Source: Albifimbria verrucaria (Eukaryota; Ascomycota; Sordariomycetes; Hypocreales; Stachybotryaceae). Taken from it: a stretch of 64,000 bases of DNA. Position 1 is the first letter of the stretch. Each line of letters opens with the position of its first letter. Where the stretch lies: NCBI GenBank assembly GCA_020081605.1, contig JAHREC010000019.1:62001-126000 (forward strand). The letters run 5' to 3'. Position numbers and translations under genes: made by a program. The notes beneath the pieces were generated by a model that worked only from the letters and a program-made list of their open reading frames with translations, made no database searches and was not told where the DNA came from. Positions 34,064-45,190 of the stretch are shown here, in pieces.

Positions 34064-37000
34064 ATCACTGGCGACGATACAGACCTAATCTCGCCCACCT
34101 TCCATATCCACATCCCCAAGACGCGCTGGAGACCTTATCTTTCTTTTTAAGAGTTTTGAAGATCCGCCTATCTTATTCTGGGCTTCTATTATTTCTTGGG
34201 GTGTTCTATTTATTTAATTTCTTAGGGGTTTGAATATACGGATGTATATGTGTATGTGTGTATGTATGTACATCATGTAACTCTTTCCCCAAGGTGCCAC
34301 TATCGTCAAGATGCAATAGTGAGGTTTATAACACAGAGCCTCGAGATGCAAGAAGTAAAGGCCAAGGGCAATATTTGATGTGCGGAGTATAGGCTGCTTC
34401 GTCAATAGCCATACTGGAGCATTGGGCGCAGCGTCAACCATGCTGCTTCTATAGAGTTAGTAGCTGTAACTTTAAACGGTTTTAACTCCCATCGCCGATA
34501 ACTTAATTATTCAAGGTCTTTCAGAACTAAAAGGGTTATTTTAGGTATTTATGAAAGGGTAGCACTCGCTAAAACTGGTAGGATGAGGGCATTCACGCAT
34601 GGAAATCTTCTCAATGAGTACTTTATCACCACGTGACACATGCTAAGTATTGAATTGCAGTTGCAATCTATCAACACCCAACGAATTCATCCCGCAAATG
34701 ATCAGTATGTAATCCTCACCAAAGACTTGCTGACATATCGAGTGAGGAATTCCTAGCCGAAATGTCTCGTCCAGGCATATCTTTAGCATTGCTCCATGCA
34801 TCCTCCATGGTCCTGTGTTCAACAAGTAAATCACAATTACGTATTCCCCATTTTTTAGCAAAGAGTTGCCGACCAGCCTGAGCTGTTTGCCACTGAGCAT
34901 CTTGGAAATCGATTGGATCATATGTCCATGGCTCAACTTTCCCCACTTTCTGGCGGTTCTGCTATATGTTTCGGCCTATTGGATTGCATGAGTTGTTCTT
35001 TGCAAATTCCATAAACCCTACCTTAAGGGCCGGAAACCGTGCAGAATTAATCTCGTAGTTAATTTTAACCGCTTCATGTCCCAGAGCGCCCGTTTCAGGT
35101 CCTTGACCTTCCTAAGGCTCCTTTGAAGCTATTCCAGCATTTTTACTTTATCCGGCACATTGGAAATGGGTCAACTATAGGAGTTCGAGCCCGGTTTCTG
35201 ATTACAATGATGACCCAGCCTTAGGTAAATAGAGTCACCAAAGACGGTAGAAACCGACTTTTATTGCAGGAATCTATGTATGGATAGCTCCTGTGGTCTT
35301 ATGGAGTAAGAACCGAATAAACAAATAAAAGCCACTGAAAGAAGTCAGAAGATGATAGGAATCATACGCTATCTCGAGTATAACCATATATATTATGACT
35401 GATTTGTCTTATAGGAAACGCCGCTCTATCTTGATAACCAGGACACAATAGAAGCAGGAGTTGAAAGCCCATACAACAAGGCCAACGAGTAGACCAATGT
35501 TATGATTGAAGCTGCCATTCAAATCATCATGATTGGCACCATCATTGGTGTGGAGGAGGCTACCCAAGGATTCGAGGGGCGTTCCAACCAGATTGCGATT
35601 ATCAAAACCGTACAAAAGCCCAATAGGGCTCAAGATCTGGGTTTTAGCCGTCAAGGAATGTATTTTACAATGGTTTTGGCATAGGCATGGGTCAAAATAC
35701 GGCCCCTGTGGACATTCAGGGCCGTAGGGGCAGTAGGGTCAAAACAACAGACATATCGTCAGACGGGCTGCCGGCGTTGAATCTTACCCAAGCTGCCATG
35801 GTCTCTCTTATCAACCGGCTGCCTTACAGTACATGTAACGTCTTTACGGATAACCTGTTCTTGTCGCCGGGCCTTTTAACGCCCTGAGGCAGCTAAGGAT
35901 AAGCGACACCGACACATGCGGTACGTCTGTGGCCCATTCCATCATATTGTCAAGTTGAAGAAAAATAACAGAGAAAGCAGAGAGATATGGAATGGGGGCT
36001 ATCTTGGCTCGTAGGCCACATCTAACAGTAAGGTAGGAAGGCCGTCCAATACATCAGGGATATCAGGACCCCGGGAATCCAAGCCCTAGAAATGCGCTAC
36101 TAATCGGTTCAAAGGTCAACCAAATCGCATAAAACGATAACGCTCTAATGTTTTCTTACCACTGTTTATACCGGCTCTGAGACTGCTCTTCGCCGTAGAA
36201 ACCCCCGACAACAACACGTTCTTAATCATAGCCAATCAAGCGTCTTTCTTTTGTTTCTTTTTTTTTTTTGGGTGGCGACGAGCCCGTCATGAAGGTGATA
36301 ATCCCGTCCATAGCTGCTGTCTATAATAATCATATGAGCACTGTTGATAGAGCTGGCCATCTGGCTCAAAGACGAGGACAGATAATCGTCAACGCCGGGC
36401 CCCGGCTTGGGCCCTTGCATGGAATTTTCTCAATTTAGATACATATTTCGAATAGCTTCATTTCAACATAGCTTCATTCTACAAAGAGACGGCCAGCCGA
36501 CTTGGAAATTCCACAGAACACTTGGTCAGTGGGAGGACGCTGTTTCTGATACCTAATGTAACTTCTAGGAAGAGATTTAATTTAGGTACGTATTTAAGCC
36601 CTTTAGCAGCATAGTTTTATCAATGAGGAAACAGGGTAAGATTGTTAGGGTGTAAGGGCATTCAAATGGGCCCTAGAAGTCAGAGCTCTCAGCACCCTAC
36701 GAAATGCCGGGCTGTGGAGACGTTAGATGCGAACAGCTTCATTTTGCCGGGTTCAAAAGGTCCTGAGGCCCACGAGGGCAAACGGACTGGCAAAGGATGT
36801 GACGTGTGTGGTGTAGCTATATGTACTGTAGCGAAATGCTCGTACATCAATCATCAGCCAATTTGGCAGAAGGCTTAGGTAGCTAGATTTATTCGGTTAT
36901 AGTTGGTTAATTTTCGGGTCTATGAGGTTCCTTGCAGGTTTGGGCACTCAAGGAGGTCTTTTCTGCCGGGACTTCATGGATTTGATGTTCTTTCCTCTCG

Positions 37001-37301
37001 GACAACAAGGCAAAAGTTCCCAATGGCATATACTAATTTATTGTACCTCATTAAATCATGAAGACACATAACAAATTCTCATATGTTACAAATTCGAGCT
37101 TGCTGAATAAATACGCAAATAGATTCGCTTGTGCACCCCATCTAAGGGATCACCTATCGAACATCAATTTGGTCAATCCTTAAATATCACGACGAACAAT
37201 ACAACGTGGTGCCAATAGGGTGAGGTTTTTAGATAATTCTTGGTATATCTGCACAAGGACTCCGACATCACACGTTGTACCCTAAGTGTATGCTCCATGC
37301 A
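34064..37301. other. Long gene-poor interval
   Basis: 3.2 kb, AT-rich in parts. Apart from a small relic at about 34640-35030, I see no gene. Open frames at 35409-35890 and 36226-36880 overlap on both strands, are low in recognisable content and are probably chance. A T11 run lies at about 36259. Confidence 0.45.
34643..35030 (-). pseudogene. Unrecognised gene remnant
   Basis: Two adjacent minus-strand frames share protein-like composition. One begins near KVEPWTYDPIDFQDAQW and carries RQLFAKKWGIRN and LLVEHRT. The other ends VFGEDYILIICGMNSLGVDRLQL. They look like pieces of one conserved protein split by a frame break and by a TAG near 34960. I cannot name the family. Confidence 0.35.
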
Positions 37302-38255
37302 TCAAAGAGACGACCTCATTGAGCTAGAACTAAATTCTCCTAATTTCAGTACCCTTCTCGCATTTTCGCCAAGGAAATACCTGAGTGACTCCTCTCGCAT
37401 CGCTGGTTTGGACCCTCCGACGAGATTTCGAGCAATGCTTTCTACACAATCGGCCCATGTAAGTTGTGGAAAGTTGGTTCCAAACATGACTTTCTTCCTG
37501 CCATTAGTATTGATGAATTGGATCAATTCGGGAGGGTAGTATTTGGGTAAATAGGCGCTCGTGTCGATGTAGACATTTTCGTGTTTCCATGCTACAGCAA
37601 TCATCTCAGCGGTCCAAGGGTGACCAATATGACCGCAGATTATTTTTAAGGCGGGGAACTTCAAGGCCACCTCATCGATGTAAGGGATGGGTCGCCCGAC
37701 TTCGCTAGGACAAAGTGGTCCAGTATGTCCGACCTGTGTAAAGAATGGAACATCGAGCTCGATACATTTAACATAGAGAGGCCAATAGTGGGCATCTGTG
37801 GGAGGCAGGTTCCATAACCAAGGCACAATCCGGAGACCCTTGAAGCCTTCAACCTTTATGTAATGCTCCAGCTCTTTTACAGCCGTGACCGGGTCGAGTA
37901 GGTTGACACTCGCCAAGCCGTAAATACGAGTAGGGTACGCACGAGTATATTCTGCAACTTCTTCATTGGAGAAAAGTGTTTCGCCCGGACGATACCAAGC
38001 TGCAAGACATATCTGTCCCACTCCACTATCGTCCATTAACGAAATCAACTCCTTTGGGGCCAACTTTCGCTCAGTAAGTTTTGGGTCCACTTTGCTCTGT
38101 TCAAATAGTCTGTGGACTTCTTTGGGAGCTGCCTGGACCTTGTTAGCACCTAAGATATCCAGCGGCATAGAAATAGTCGCTTCGTGGAGATTTTCACCTA
38201 CCCCAGTCGGGTTTGCCCAGACATCCACAATGATATGGCCAAGATGGTGTTTCAT
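37302..38255 (-). CDS. Amidohydrolase-2 family (ACMSD/resorcylate-decarboxylase-like) protein
   Basis: 317 aa in a single intact exon. TIM-barrel metal-dependent hydrolase/decarboxylase fold (PF04909-like). Seen: IIVDVWANPTG at strand 1, LMDDSGVGQICLAAW, YGLASVNLLDP, GFKGLRIVPWLWNLPPTD, VPFFTQVGHTGPLCPS, ALKIICGHIGHPW, YIDTSAYLP, VMFGTNFPQLTW. The strand-1 position that usually has the metal-binding HxH reads WxN here, and the late Asp is Asn (FGTNFP). Metal binding may therefore be altered or lost, while the two internal His (QVGH, ICGH) remain. In a catabolic setting it could decarboxylate an aromatic acid, but 6 kb and a mannanase gene separate it from the main cluster. Confidence 0.8.
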   Translation of the reverse strand: MKHHLGHIIVDVWANPTGVGENLHEATISMPLDILGANKVQAAPKEVHRLFEQSKVDPKLTERKLAPKELISLMDDSGVGQICLAAWYRPGETLFSNEEVAEYTRAYPTRIYGLASVNLLDPVTAVKELEHYIKVEGFKGLRIVPWLWNLPPTDAHYWPLYVKCIELDVPFFTQVGHTGPLCPSEVGRPIPYIDEVALKFPALKIICGHIGHPWTAEMIAVAWKHENVYIDTSAYLPKYYPPELIQFINTNGRKKVMFGTNFPQLTWADCVESIARNLVGGSKPAMREESLRYFLGENARRVLKLGEFSSSSMRSSL

Positions 38256-38944
38256 GATCTGAATTGGAGTACTGGCAAATGCTTGAGTACTCCACGTTAC
38301 TCAGTTTCACCGAGATGTGGGCAGGTCCAACATTTTTAGCCTGTGAGATTGGCTAGACTAAATTTGTGTTACTAAGAAAGCGCAGTAATAACCTCGGTAC
38401 CAAAATGGCCGCATGCTCATCTAGAGCCTTAGCATGTGTTGCGCCTCACTATTCTGACAGCTCCTATACTGCAAATTTAACAAAATTTGCCATGTATAAG
38501 CCAGCCGCTTGAAGGAAAAAAAGGCAATACTACACATGATCGGATTTTCGCATGTCGGCTAGGGAGCTGAAATACCTCATTGATTGTGTATTGTGATTTT
38601 ATTATAGAAACATTAGTTTACCAGATGGACACAAGTTAGTGTGAATATTTGGCTCCTCGTTGTACTTGAGAGTGTAAGAACCTCAATTTTCTCTGCTCTA
38701 GAATTTGATTGCCTGGGGCCTATCAATACGATGCCTCGACTTCATAGTTCGATTGAATCAATACAGTACAGTACACACACAGGGTCAAAGTAATGAGTTG
38801 GCCTTTTGTACGGCTCACAGAACCCTGACATACGCCTTTGCATCATTGAGGAAGAATTGTGTAGACTATTTAGCTGTATCCTCAAAAGGCACCCGTATGG
38901 AGAATGACTGGGATATAAAGTCGCTAGGCAACTCTGACCCAATG
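38256..38944. other. Intergenic region
   Basis: About 690 bp upstream of the amidohydrolase and downstream of the PhiA-like gene. No gene or RNA seen. Confidence 0.4.
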
Positions 38945-39416
38945 CTATTCGTATGGATCAAGTGTTGCCCTGCACGGCATGCGACCCAGGCTGGCGCCGG
39001 CAAAGGACAGGGAAGATTGGTTGATATAAAAGCCTTCGGTAACAGCAATCTCTGGCGGTGCGGCATGCGGCCCATTGTAGGAGAGAGCTCGAGACAGAGA
39101 ACAGTGTCGCCTGCAGGTAGACCTACTGCGCACCAGGAACAATGGTGGCAAGGGCGAGGCGGCCACTGCCGGCCTTGACGACTGTCACGTCTCCCAGTGG
39201 GCAAGGACACGCTTCCGGAACGGAAGTGGATGATAAAAGTTCCTTGCCTATCCAGGAAAGTTTACCATTAACCTTGACGTGGTGGAGATGTATCTCAACA
39301 CCACAGCTCCTGATAGTCAAGATGGTAAAAATGGAAACACCAGAGTAATTAGTGAATGGTGAGGCCGTCAGCCTGGTTACGGCTGCCAAAAGAGCAACAA
39401 TATTGAAGGTCTTCAT
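38945..39416 (-). pseudogene. PhiA/IgE-binding-like secreted cell-wall protein, disrupted
   Basis: The N-terminus is a signal peptide (MKTFNIVALLAAVTRLTAS), followed by the small beta-rich PhiA-like pattern: IRSCGVEIHL, VNGKLSWIGKE, VVKAGSGRLALATIVPGAQ. A TAG at 39123-39125 interrupts the expected VPGAQQVY. After it a different frame resumes with ALSYNGPHAAPP, VTEGFYINQSSLSFAGASLG and ends LDPYE at 38945, so at least one slip is also present. The C-terminal segment of the family (CP...WQVYA) is shortened. The CAG-to-TAG change is RIP-like. PhiA-like proteins coat conidia and phialides in related fungi (family knowledge). Confidence 0.6.
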
Positions 39417-40451
39417 AGTTGCAAGTAGTCATGAACAGCGTGAAAGAATGTTCAGTTATGCTACATCCAATGCGGCATTTGCGGATTACAGAAGCATTTT
39501 CTGCCTGGATTGCGGCGGCTTTACTAGTGCTGCTGATGATCGGCCAAACTGTTCGCTTTGGCGTCAGCATTGGAGTCACGGCAGCGTCAGAAAAAGGTGC
39601 CGTGCTGGTACCTGCTGTGATTATTAGCAGCCTGATCCTTATTTCGGTTTGGTTGTTGTTCCAGTAGTTTTCTGGGGAAAAGACATCATGCAACTCATTC
39701 ATGGACGTTAGAGTGCACTTGAGAGAGGTGCCTTACGTCCGCAGTAATAATGCTCGGAATTTGGCTATTTCCGTCAACATTGCGAAACAATACGTCAAAG
39801 AACCGCGGGAAGTCAGTGGGTATCGGGAAAGCGAGAATCGCTTGTACAACCAGAATTTCTTTTGTATTAGGTAATATTTGCGCTATTTCAACAAGCAAGT
39901 GTTTTCATCTTAACCATGGGATGAGTCTTTTATTCAATTTCACCAGGACATGAACGGAGATTTCTTTTCGCTGTTATATTGCACTCTGCCCTCGACTAAA
40001 TAGCCAGAGGCATAAAATCGTGATTGGTTCACTGCTACCATACCAATGAATACAAGGAAGGTTACATGGTCCAACTGTGTAAACCCTTATAGAGGATTCC
40101 TACACTAGCAAATGACCCATTGGGGCCACACAGCATGCCTCCTCAAGTTCTTATGGAAGTATAATTAACCAAAGCTTACATAGTCGGCATAAAATTTCAT
40201 GAGGCTCGTGAGTTAGCTTGAGAGATAGTATAGATATTAAGTGGCCTATATAAATCAACAGATCTCGTGTTGTTGTAACACTCTTTTTCAAAAGGATTTG
40301 GTACAGAATTTAGAAAAACAATAAGTGCAATATAATACATTTCTTGAAATTGCCCCTTAATAACGATTGCGTGAGAGGCGCACGAATAATTTAAGACATA
40401 TTGCGCATAACCAGATCAAACAGCCAACTTATTAAAGAGACAATTTAATAT
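39417..40451. other. Intergenic region
   Basis: About 1 kb. A plus-strand frame at 39419-39667 has a hydrophobic stretch (AFSAWIAAALLVLLMIG), but a minus frame covers the same bases and neither has a recognisable domain. Otherwise empty and AT-rich from 40150 to 40440. Confidence 0.4.
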
Positions 40452-41871
40452 TTAATTGCTATAATAAGTGCCATTTGGCCATGAACACTGCCACCAACCT
40501 GCACAGTACGGGAGATCAAGCTCTTCTACTGGAGGCTCAGGCCCTGCATCATTCAGAAGCAATGCCGCAACACCATGCGCTGGAAGATTGATTGTCATAT
40601 TGCGAAGCACCGTACCATTGTGAGTGTGTGACCACATGTCGTATACGTTATAGACCCTCCCCGCCCGAATGGCCCAGCTCTCAGTCAAATTAAAAAACAT
40701 GTCCGCAGAATGATTTTGAGTGTTGAGAATCATGAATACAACTCCGTAACTGCTATTGCCGGACCAGTATTGTGCAGGATGAGTCAGGTTCGAGGTGAAG
40801 TCCGGTTGGCCGTTGCCCCACCGAAAGGGGAAATGGACTCGCCAATATTTGGATCCTGGTTGATCTGGATTAAGTCCTTATTTCTCAAGATATCGAGCGT
40901 TTCTTGGGGCACATTCTCCAGATCTGTGGAGATAAGGAGAGGGCTCTTGAGGAGGGCCCAAGCAGTGAAGTGGCTTTTAGCTTCGTCATACGTTAAGTTC
41001 CCAATAGGACTACCCTGGCCCGTGTTGCCAACCTCGAGCATATCCAGGTCGTTACGTCCGTAAAATTCGGTGGCTCCGGAATGAAAGCTTGCCAAGTCAA
41101 TAATAGCAGTGAGCGAATTCCACCAAGGCTTTATGTCCCCGTTGATACGCCAGCTATGTCCCAGACGCTTTCCCCACAACCAAGGCTGTTGCCAACCCCA
41201 TTCGCATATTGAGAACCAGAAAGGAGACTCGCTGGATTCTGCAGCGATTGCCTCGGCCATTCGTGCATATCGATGGAACACGTTTTCCTGTGTGATGTTA
41301 TCAAATGGAATATAGCAGTTGTCATACTTCAGGTAGTCGAAACCCCATTCACGAAAAGTGCGGAGATCCTGTTTCTCATGTCCGTATGAACCAGGGTAGC
41401 CAGCGCAAGTCTTGTAGCCTGCGTCGGAATAAGCTGAGGCTGAAATACCCCTCTCCTTCAGAAGTTTAATGGTATGCTTCAAGCCCTTTGGCCACTTCTG
41501 CCGATCTATTGAAGTTAATGATAAATTTGAATAAAGGGACTGAAAACTCCATGAGCACCTAACGCACCTTCAACAAGTAGTCCCTGCTTATTTCTGGTCT
41601 TCAGGGTAAAGCAGTCATCAAATAGAATAGAATTGTAACCAGCCTCTACGAGGCCGAACCTCACCATAGCATCAGCTTGGCTAAGGAGTTTTTCTTCATC
41701 GTAATCACACTGAAAAGCGTTGAATGCTAGTCATGCTGTTTATTAATGTATGTAGAACTATGGGGCAACCTCATTCAGCTTACTATTATAGCCCATCTTA
41801 GGCAACTTGCCGACTCCATTATTTAGAGCAGCCACGGCGCCTGCCATCATTAAGATTGTTCCCGAAAACAT
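40452..41871 (-). CDS. Secreted GH27 alpha-galactosidase
   Basis: It releases terminal alpha-1,6-galactose from galactomannan and raffinose-type sugars. Exons: 41871-41784, 41726-41568, 41505-40452, with introns of 57 and 62 bp. The N-terminus MFSGTILMMAGAVAA is a signal peptide, then LPKMGYNTFNAFQCDYDEEKLL. The nucleophile Asp is in FDYLKYDNCY and the acid/base Asp in HSWRINGDIKPWW. WGWQQPWLWG, NDLDMLEVGN and SPLLISTDL are also seen, followed by the C-terminal beta domain (TESWAIRAGRVYNVYDMW). One slip: GGGG on the plus strand at 40827-40830 is one base short (ISPFRWGNGQPDF). Restoring it gives 1302 nt, or 433 aa. Confidence 0.9.
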
Positions 41872-42822
41872 CGCGCTGGGATAATGAACGACTTCTCGTA
41901 ATTTGATGATGTAGAGAGTATTGGATTATCCAGTGAAGAATTAATTGTTATTTATACTTGAAGTAGTATGAGAAACTTTCACTTGACTGTAAACAACCCC
42001 ACCGAAACACTGTTTGTCTATTTGACCACGGCTAACAAACAACCGGGCCATAAATAGACACGGCAACAATCCGTCCGACAGGCCCTTCCCCTCATCATGC
42101 ATCCACAGGTATGCTTCGTCGGTCAACACCTTCTAATTTTGGATTAATGTTATGTTAGTAGTTTAAATCATAAGTCATTCTCTCCCTCAATATCGATTGA
42201 CTGACCTAAGGGTTAAACTGTTTCCTGTTAAGGCGGGTATTAAAGATTTATTTATTCTTATATAAATAATGTTAGAAAAAATTGCTGGGTCTAGGGTAAT
42301 CAAGGGGACAAGGTGGCATGTTGAACCGGCACAAAAATGCACACGCGGTTTGAATAACTAAGACAAGCCGCGTTGGACACATTCAAATTGTCATATTCAG
42401 ACATTTTCAATCAAACATCAATTCTTTCGGTTTAATACATCTCGTGTATTGCATGGCCCTAAATTTCCTGGTCTAGGCTGGCGAGTTGGCTGCAGCGAAA
42501 GGGTGGCGGGCTCACGCCGTGTAGTGGCCTAAGGCGCCTCACCCTATACTTTTCCAGTAGCAAATAAGAGAAATCTCCTTTATCAACGAAATTTCCAAGT
42601 GAAATATAATATAAATAGGTCTTTAATATGAAGTTCTATAGTATTTTCGAAGTTTAAATAAATCCTTCATTTTCTTTGTCCAATTTCATTTGGTAAGCGG
42701 CCCCATTATTTCTCTGGTCAACAAAGCTAACAAGACCAAGGTGTAATATAATATCTACGAGGCGTTCTAAAATGCTATGAACGATATACAGAACTGATCG
42801 TCTACCTTCAGAAGATATTTTC
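41872..42822. other. Intergenic region holding repeat copy 2
   Basis: About 950 bp. It contains the second copy of the 76 bp dispersed repeat (42324-42399). No gene recognised before the killer-toxin-like remnant. Confidence 0.45.
42324..42399 (+). repeat. 76 bp dispersed repeat, copy 2
   Basis: Partner of 7077-7152, same orientation, 68 of 76 positions identical by eye. It keeps the TTTGAAT/ATTCAAA inverted pair, with one arm base changed relative to copy 1. The two copies lie 35 kb apart, and both sit in intergenic DNA. Confidence 0.7.
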
Positions 42823-44094
42823 CCCTGCGAAGGAAAAAGAAGGTAAAAAGTGGCTTACAACCATATTGGATACTCTTCAACTCGGTATTGGTCTGATGAG
42901 TGGATTTTCATTCAACGTTGGAAAGTCACTGCCTACATTGAGAACTGCAGTAACACTCAATGTATGTACGTATAGCTCTGAAGACTACAAGGCTTGCAAA
43001 AACGACCCTAACGTATAGGGTCTTGTTGAGGATGGCCCGAATCAATTGGTTGGCTCTACTTTCACGATAGGTAAGTCAAAGATTCCTACGTAGGCCACCA
43101 TATTTTTCTTGAGATGAGTGACGACAAGTAAACATGGCTAATACTCCTTTAGTGCACAGAGTTTGCAAAACGAGCTATCTACGGCAATGAAAGGAATCTT
43201 CATATCACTGATCGAAGCCCAAATTGATCTCATTCAGTATCTGTTTGGCGGAGACAACACGGCCGTGGCCGTTCTGGAGGAGCTGCTCAGCAGTGGGGCG
43301 GCTTTGAACCTAGCGAAAGGACTTGACCAATTTGCTATTATCAAACAAGCCTAGAAAGTCATTTACACTATGATTTTACCTCTAGCCTGGAGGAACTCCC
43401 TGTCAAGATTAGGGACCACCTAAAGAGGATATACCCAATAATCCTATAAGACTTGCCTTGATACAAAGTTGATAGACCTCCTCAGAATACTGATTATCCC
43501 AGGATGAAGGCGGGTGACTGTGTCGCCTCTGGCGATAATTTGAAGTGGATGGTCGATTCAGAAAAGTCCGAGAAGATGGCTGTCTGCCATGATGATCATG
43601 CCTTCTTGATTGGATTCCCAACCTGGACTAGGTACGATGATGGTGAGTCTACTAGAGTCAAATTTTGGGCTTTTCCGGGAGGTAAAAATCATAGTATGGA
43701 TGGCACTCAATGGGCTGGTTTAACTTGGAGGAATTTGGTTATCAGGTACGTTGTGGTTATTTCCTATAGGGCCGCCTACTGATTTCGTTGATCTAGTGCA
43801 TACGACGCCTATCGCAGAAATGGCTATAGATCCGGACATGTGTTGAACTTTATTGAATTTGCTTCGGATGACGATGGGATTATTCGAGGCGGCGGAGTGC
43901 AGATACTTAGACTTGTATCTCTTCCAAATTGCACATCCGGACGCGTCTTTTCGGAAACTAGGGACTACTTACCAAACGCAGAAAAGTGGACAAGCGAGAA
44001 CCCTGGCCAGGGTTTTGAAGGAGGGTCTTATCCTCGCGGAGAGGGTGTTTTGACCGAGGGGAAATGGTCAAATTTGGTTTCCAGTACTCTATAG
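42823..44094 (+). pseudogene. C-terminal remnant of a killer-toxin-like class V chitinase
   Basis: The exons read FSPAKEKEGKKWLTTILDTL, GLMSGFSFNVGKSL, then (after a 60 bp GTATGT intron and another at about 43071-43153) SLQNELSTAMKGIFISLIEAQ, FGGDNTAVAVLEELLSSGA, later CHDDHAFLIGFPTWTR, DGTQWAGLTWRNLVI and AYDAYRRNG. This order fits the long C-terminal region of fungal subgroup-C GH18 chitinases. The LysM, chitin-binding and GH18 catalytic domains should lie upstream but are absent. Frames shift several times and no start is found. The assignment rests on pattern memory, hence moderate confidence. Confidence 0.45.
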
Positions 44095-44249
44095 GCAGAC
44101 TCATTGATACCTCAGCCCGACGCAGGGTGATTACTTCCTTGATCTCTTCTGGTCCTCTTACCACATAACAGTTGGTGAAAGCAGTGTTACTCGTAAAGCT
44201 CAAGTTGGTCACTATGATCTATTTTGGGCTTCGTTTACATGTAGGAACA

Positions 44250-45190
44250 TCAGCACATACCCGTCATAACACTGTAAACAAGGTTGTGGTCCTGAAGGTT
44301 GGCTCTGACACTGGGCAGATCGACAATGACGTTGATACCCAAGGCTTCAAGCTTGGTACTATCGCCAGTTCCAGAGAATTGAAGAAGCTGAGGAGATCGG
44401 GTGGCTCTAGCTGAAAGGATGACTTCTTTGACCCCTTTCACCGAACGCGTGGTATTCTGGGGACTAACGAACTAAGCCTCGAGTTAGGCTGTTTTTATTC
44501 GAATCAGAAGGCTGCGAGCCACGTACCTCGACCCGGAAGCAGTGAACGGTGAAGATGCGTCTGCAACGACCTTGATAGCTTGATGGTTGACAAGTAGATG
44601 AACATTGGTGCGATCGCTTGGTGGGTTCCAATAGCCAACGCTGAAAAGCTCATCAGATACTATTAAATGATGGGACATGCAATGTCATACCGTGCACTAG
44701 AACGGGTCTAGTTGGCCGAGTCCAAAGGGCTGGTGACAATGTATGTATCCAGGGATCGCAGGCTTGATCGAACGGCTTCGGAACACTACGCTCGGCCGTG
44801 GCTTCAAAGGAACTCCTCTACAGTAGAGGTCAGGTAGGACTTTCAAAGCCCAGCCAACGGCATTGCTTACCATCAGCTAGGTAATGGAATTGAGGAAAGC
44901 CAGCATCATTATTGCCCTCGAGGCCGTGGCATGAAAGGCTATAGTTAATATTGTACTTGGCCGCCTTTTCAGCGTCCGGTGGGGTGAACTTCTCCGCCTA
45001 CCCAAGATTGTCAGAGCTAAAATGGCTGCATAATAAGTAATGAGGCTGTAGCCACATACCTTTTGAAGTAGGGAGCAAGTGTATTCCAGCTCCACCCTGC
45101 GTTACCCAAATCTTCCCACAGCCCAAAGTCCTCTAGCGTGCCTCGGCCGAAGGCCATCCCGTTCATAACATTACCTCCCCGACAACCTTG
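44250..45190 (-). pseudogene. GMC oxidoreductase remnant
   Basis: Glucose-methanol-choline oxidoreductase pieces in several minus-strand frames: GCRGGNVMNGMAFGRG (PROSITE-like GMC signature 1), DLGNAGWSWNTLAPYFKR, FTPPDAEKAAKYN, FPQFHYLADG, and later GVKEVILSARATRSPQLLQFSG (signature 2) and LPSVRANLQDHN. The N-terminal FAD-binding GxGxxG is missing and replaced by AT-rich DNA at 45300-45420. The C-terminal catalytic His region is not seen. It is a dead or rearranged gene. Confidence 0.65.
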
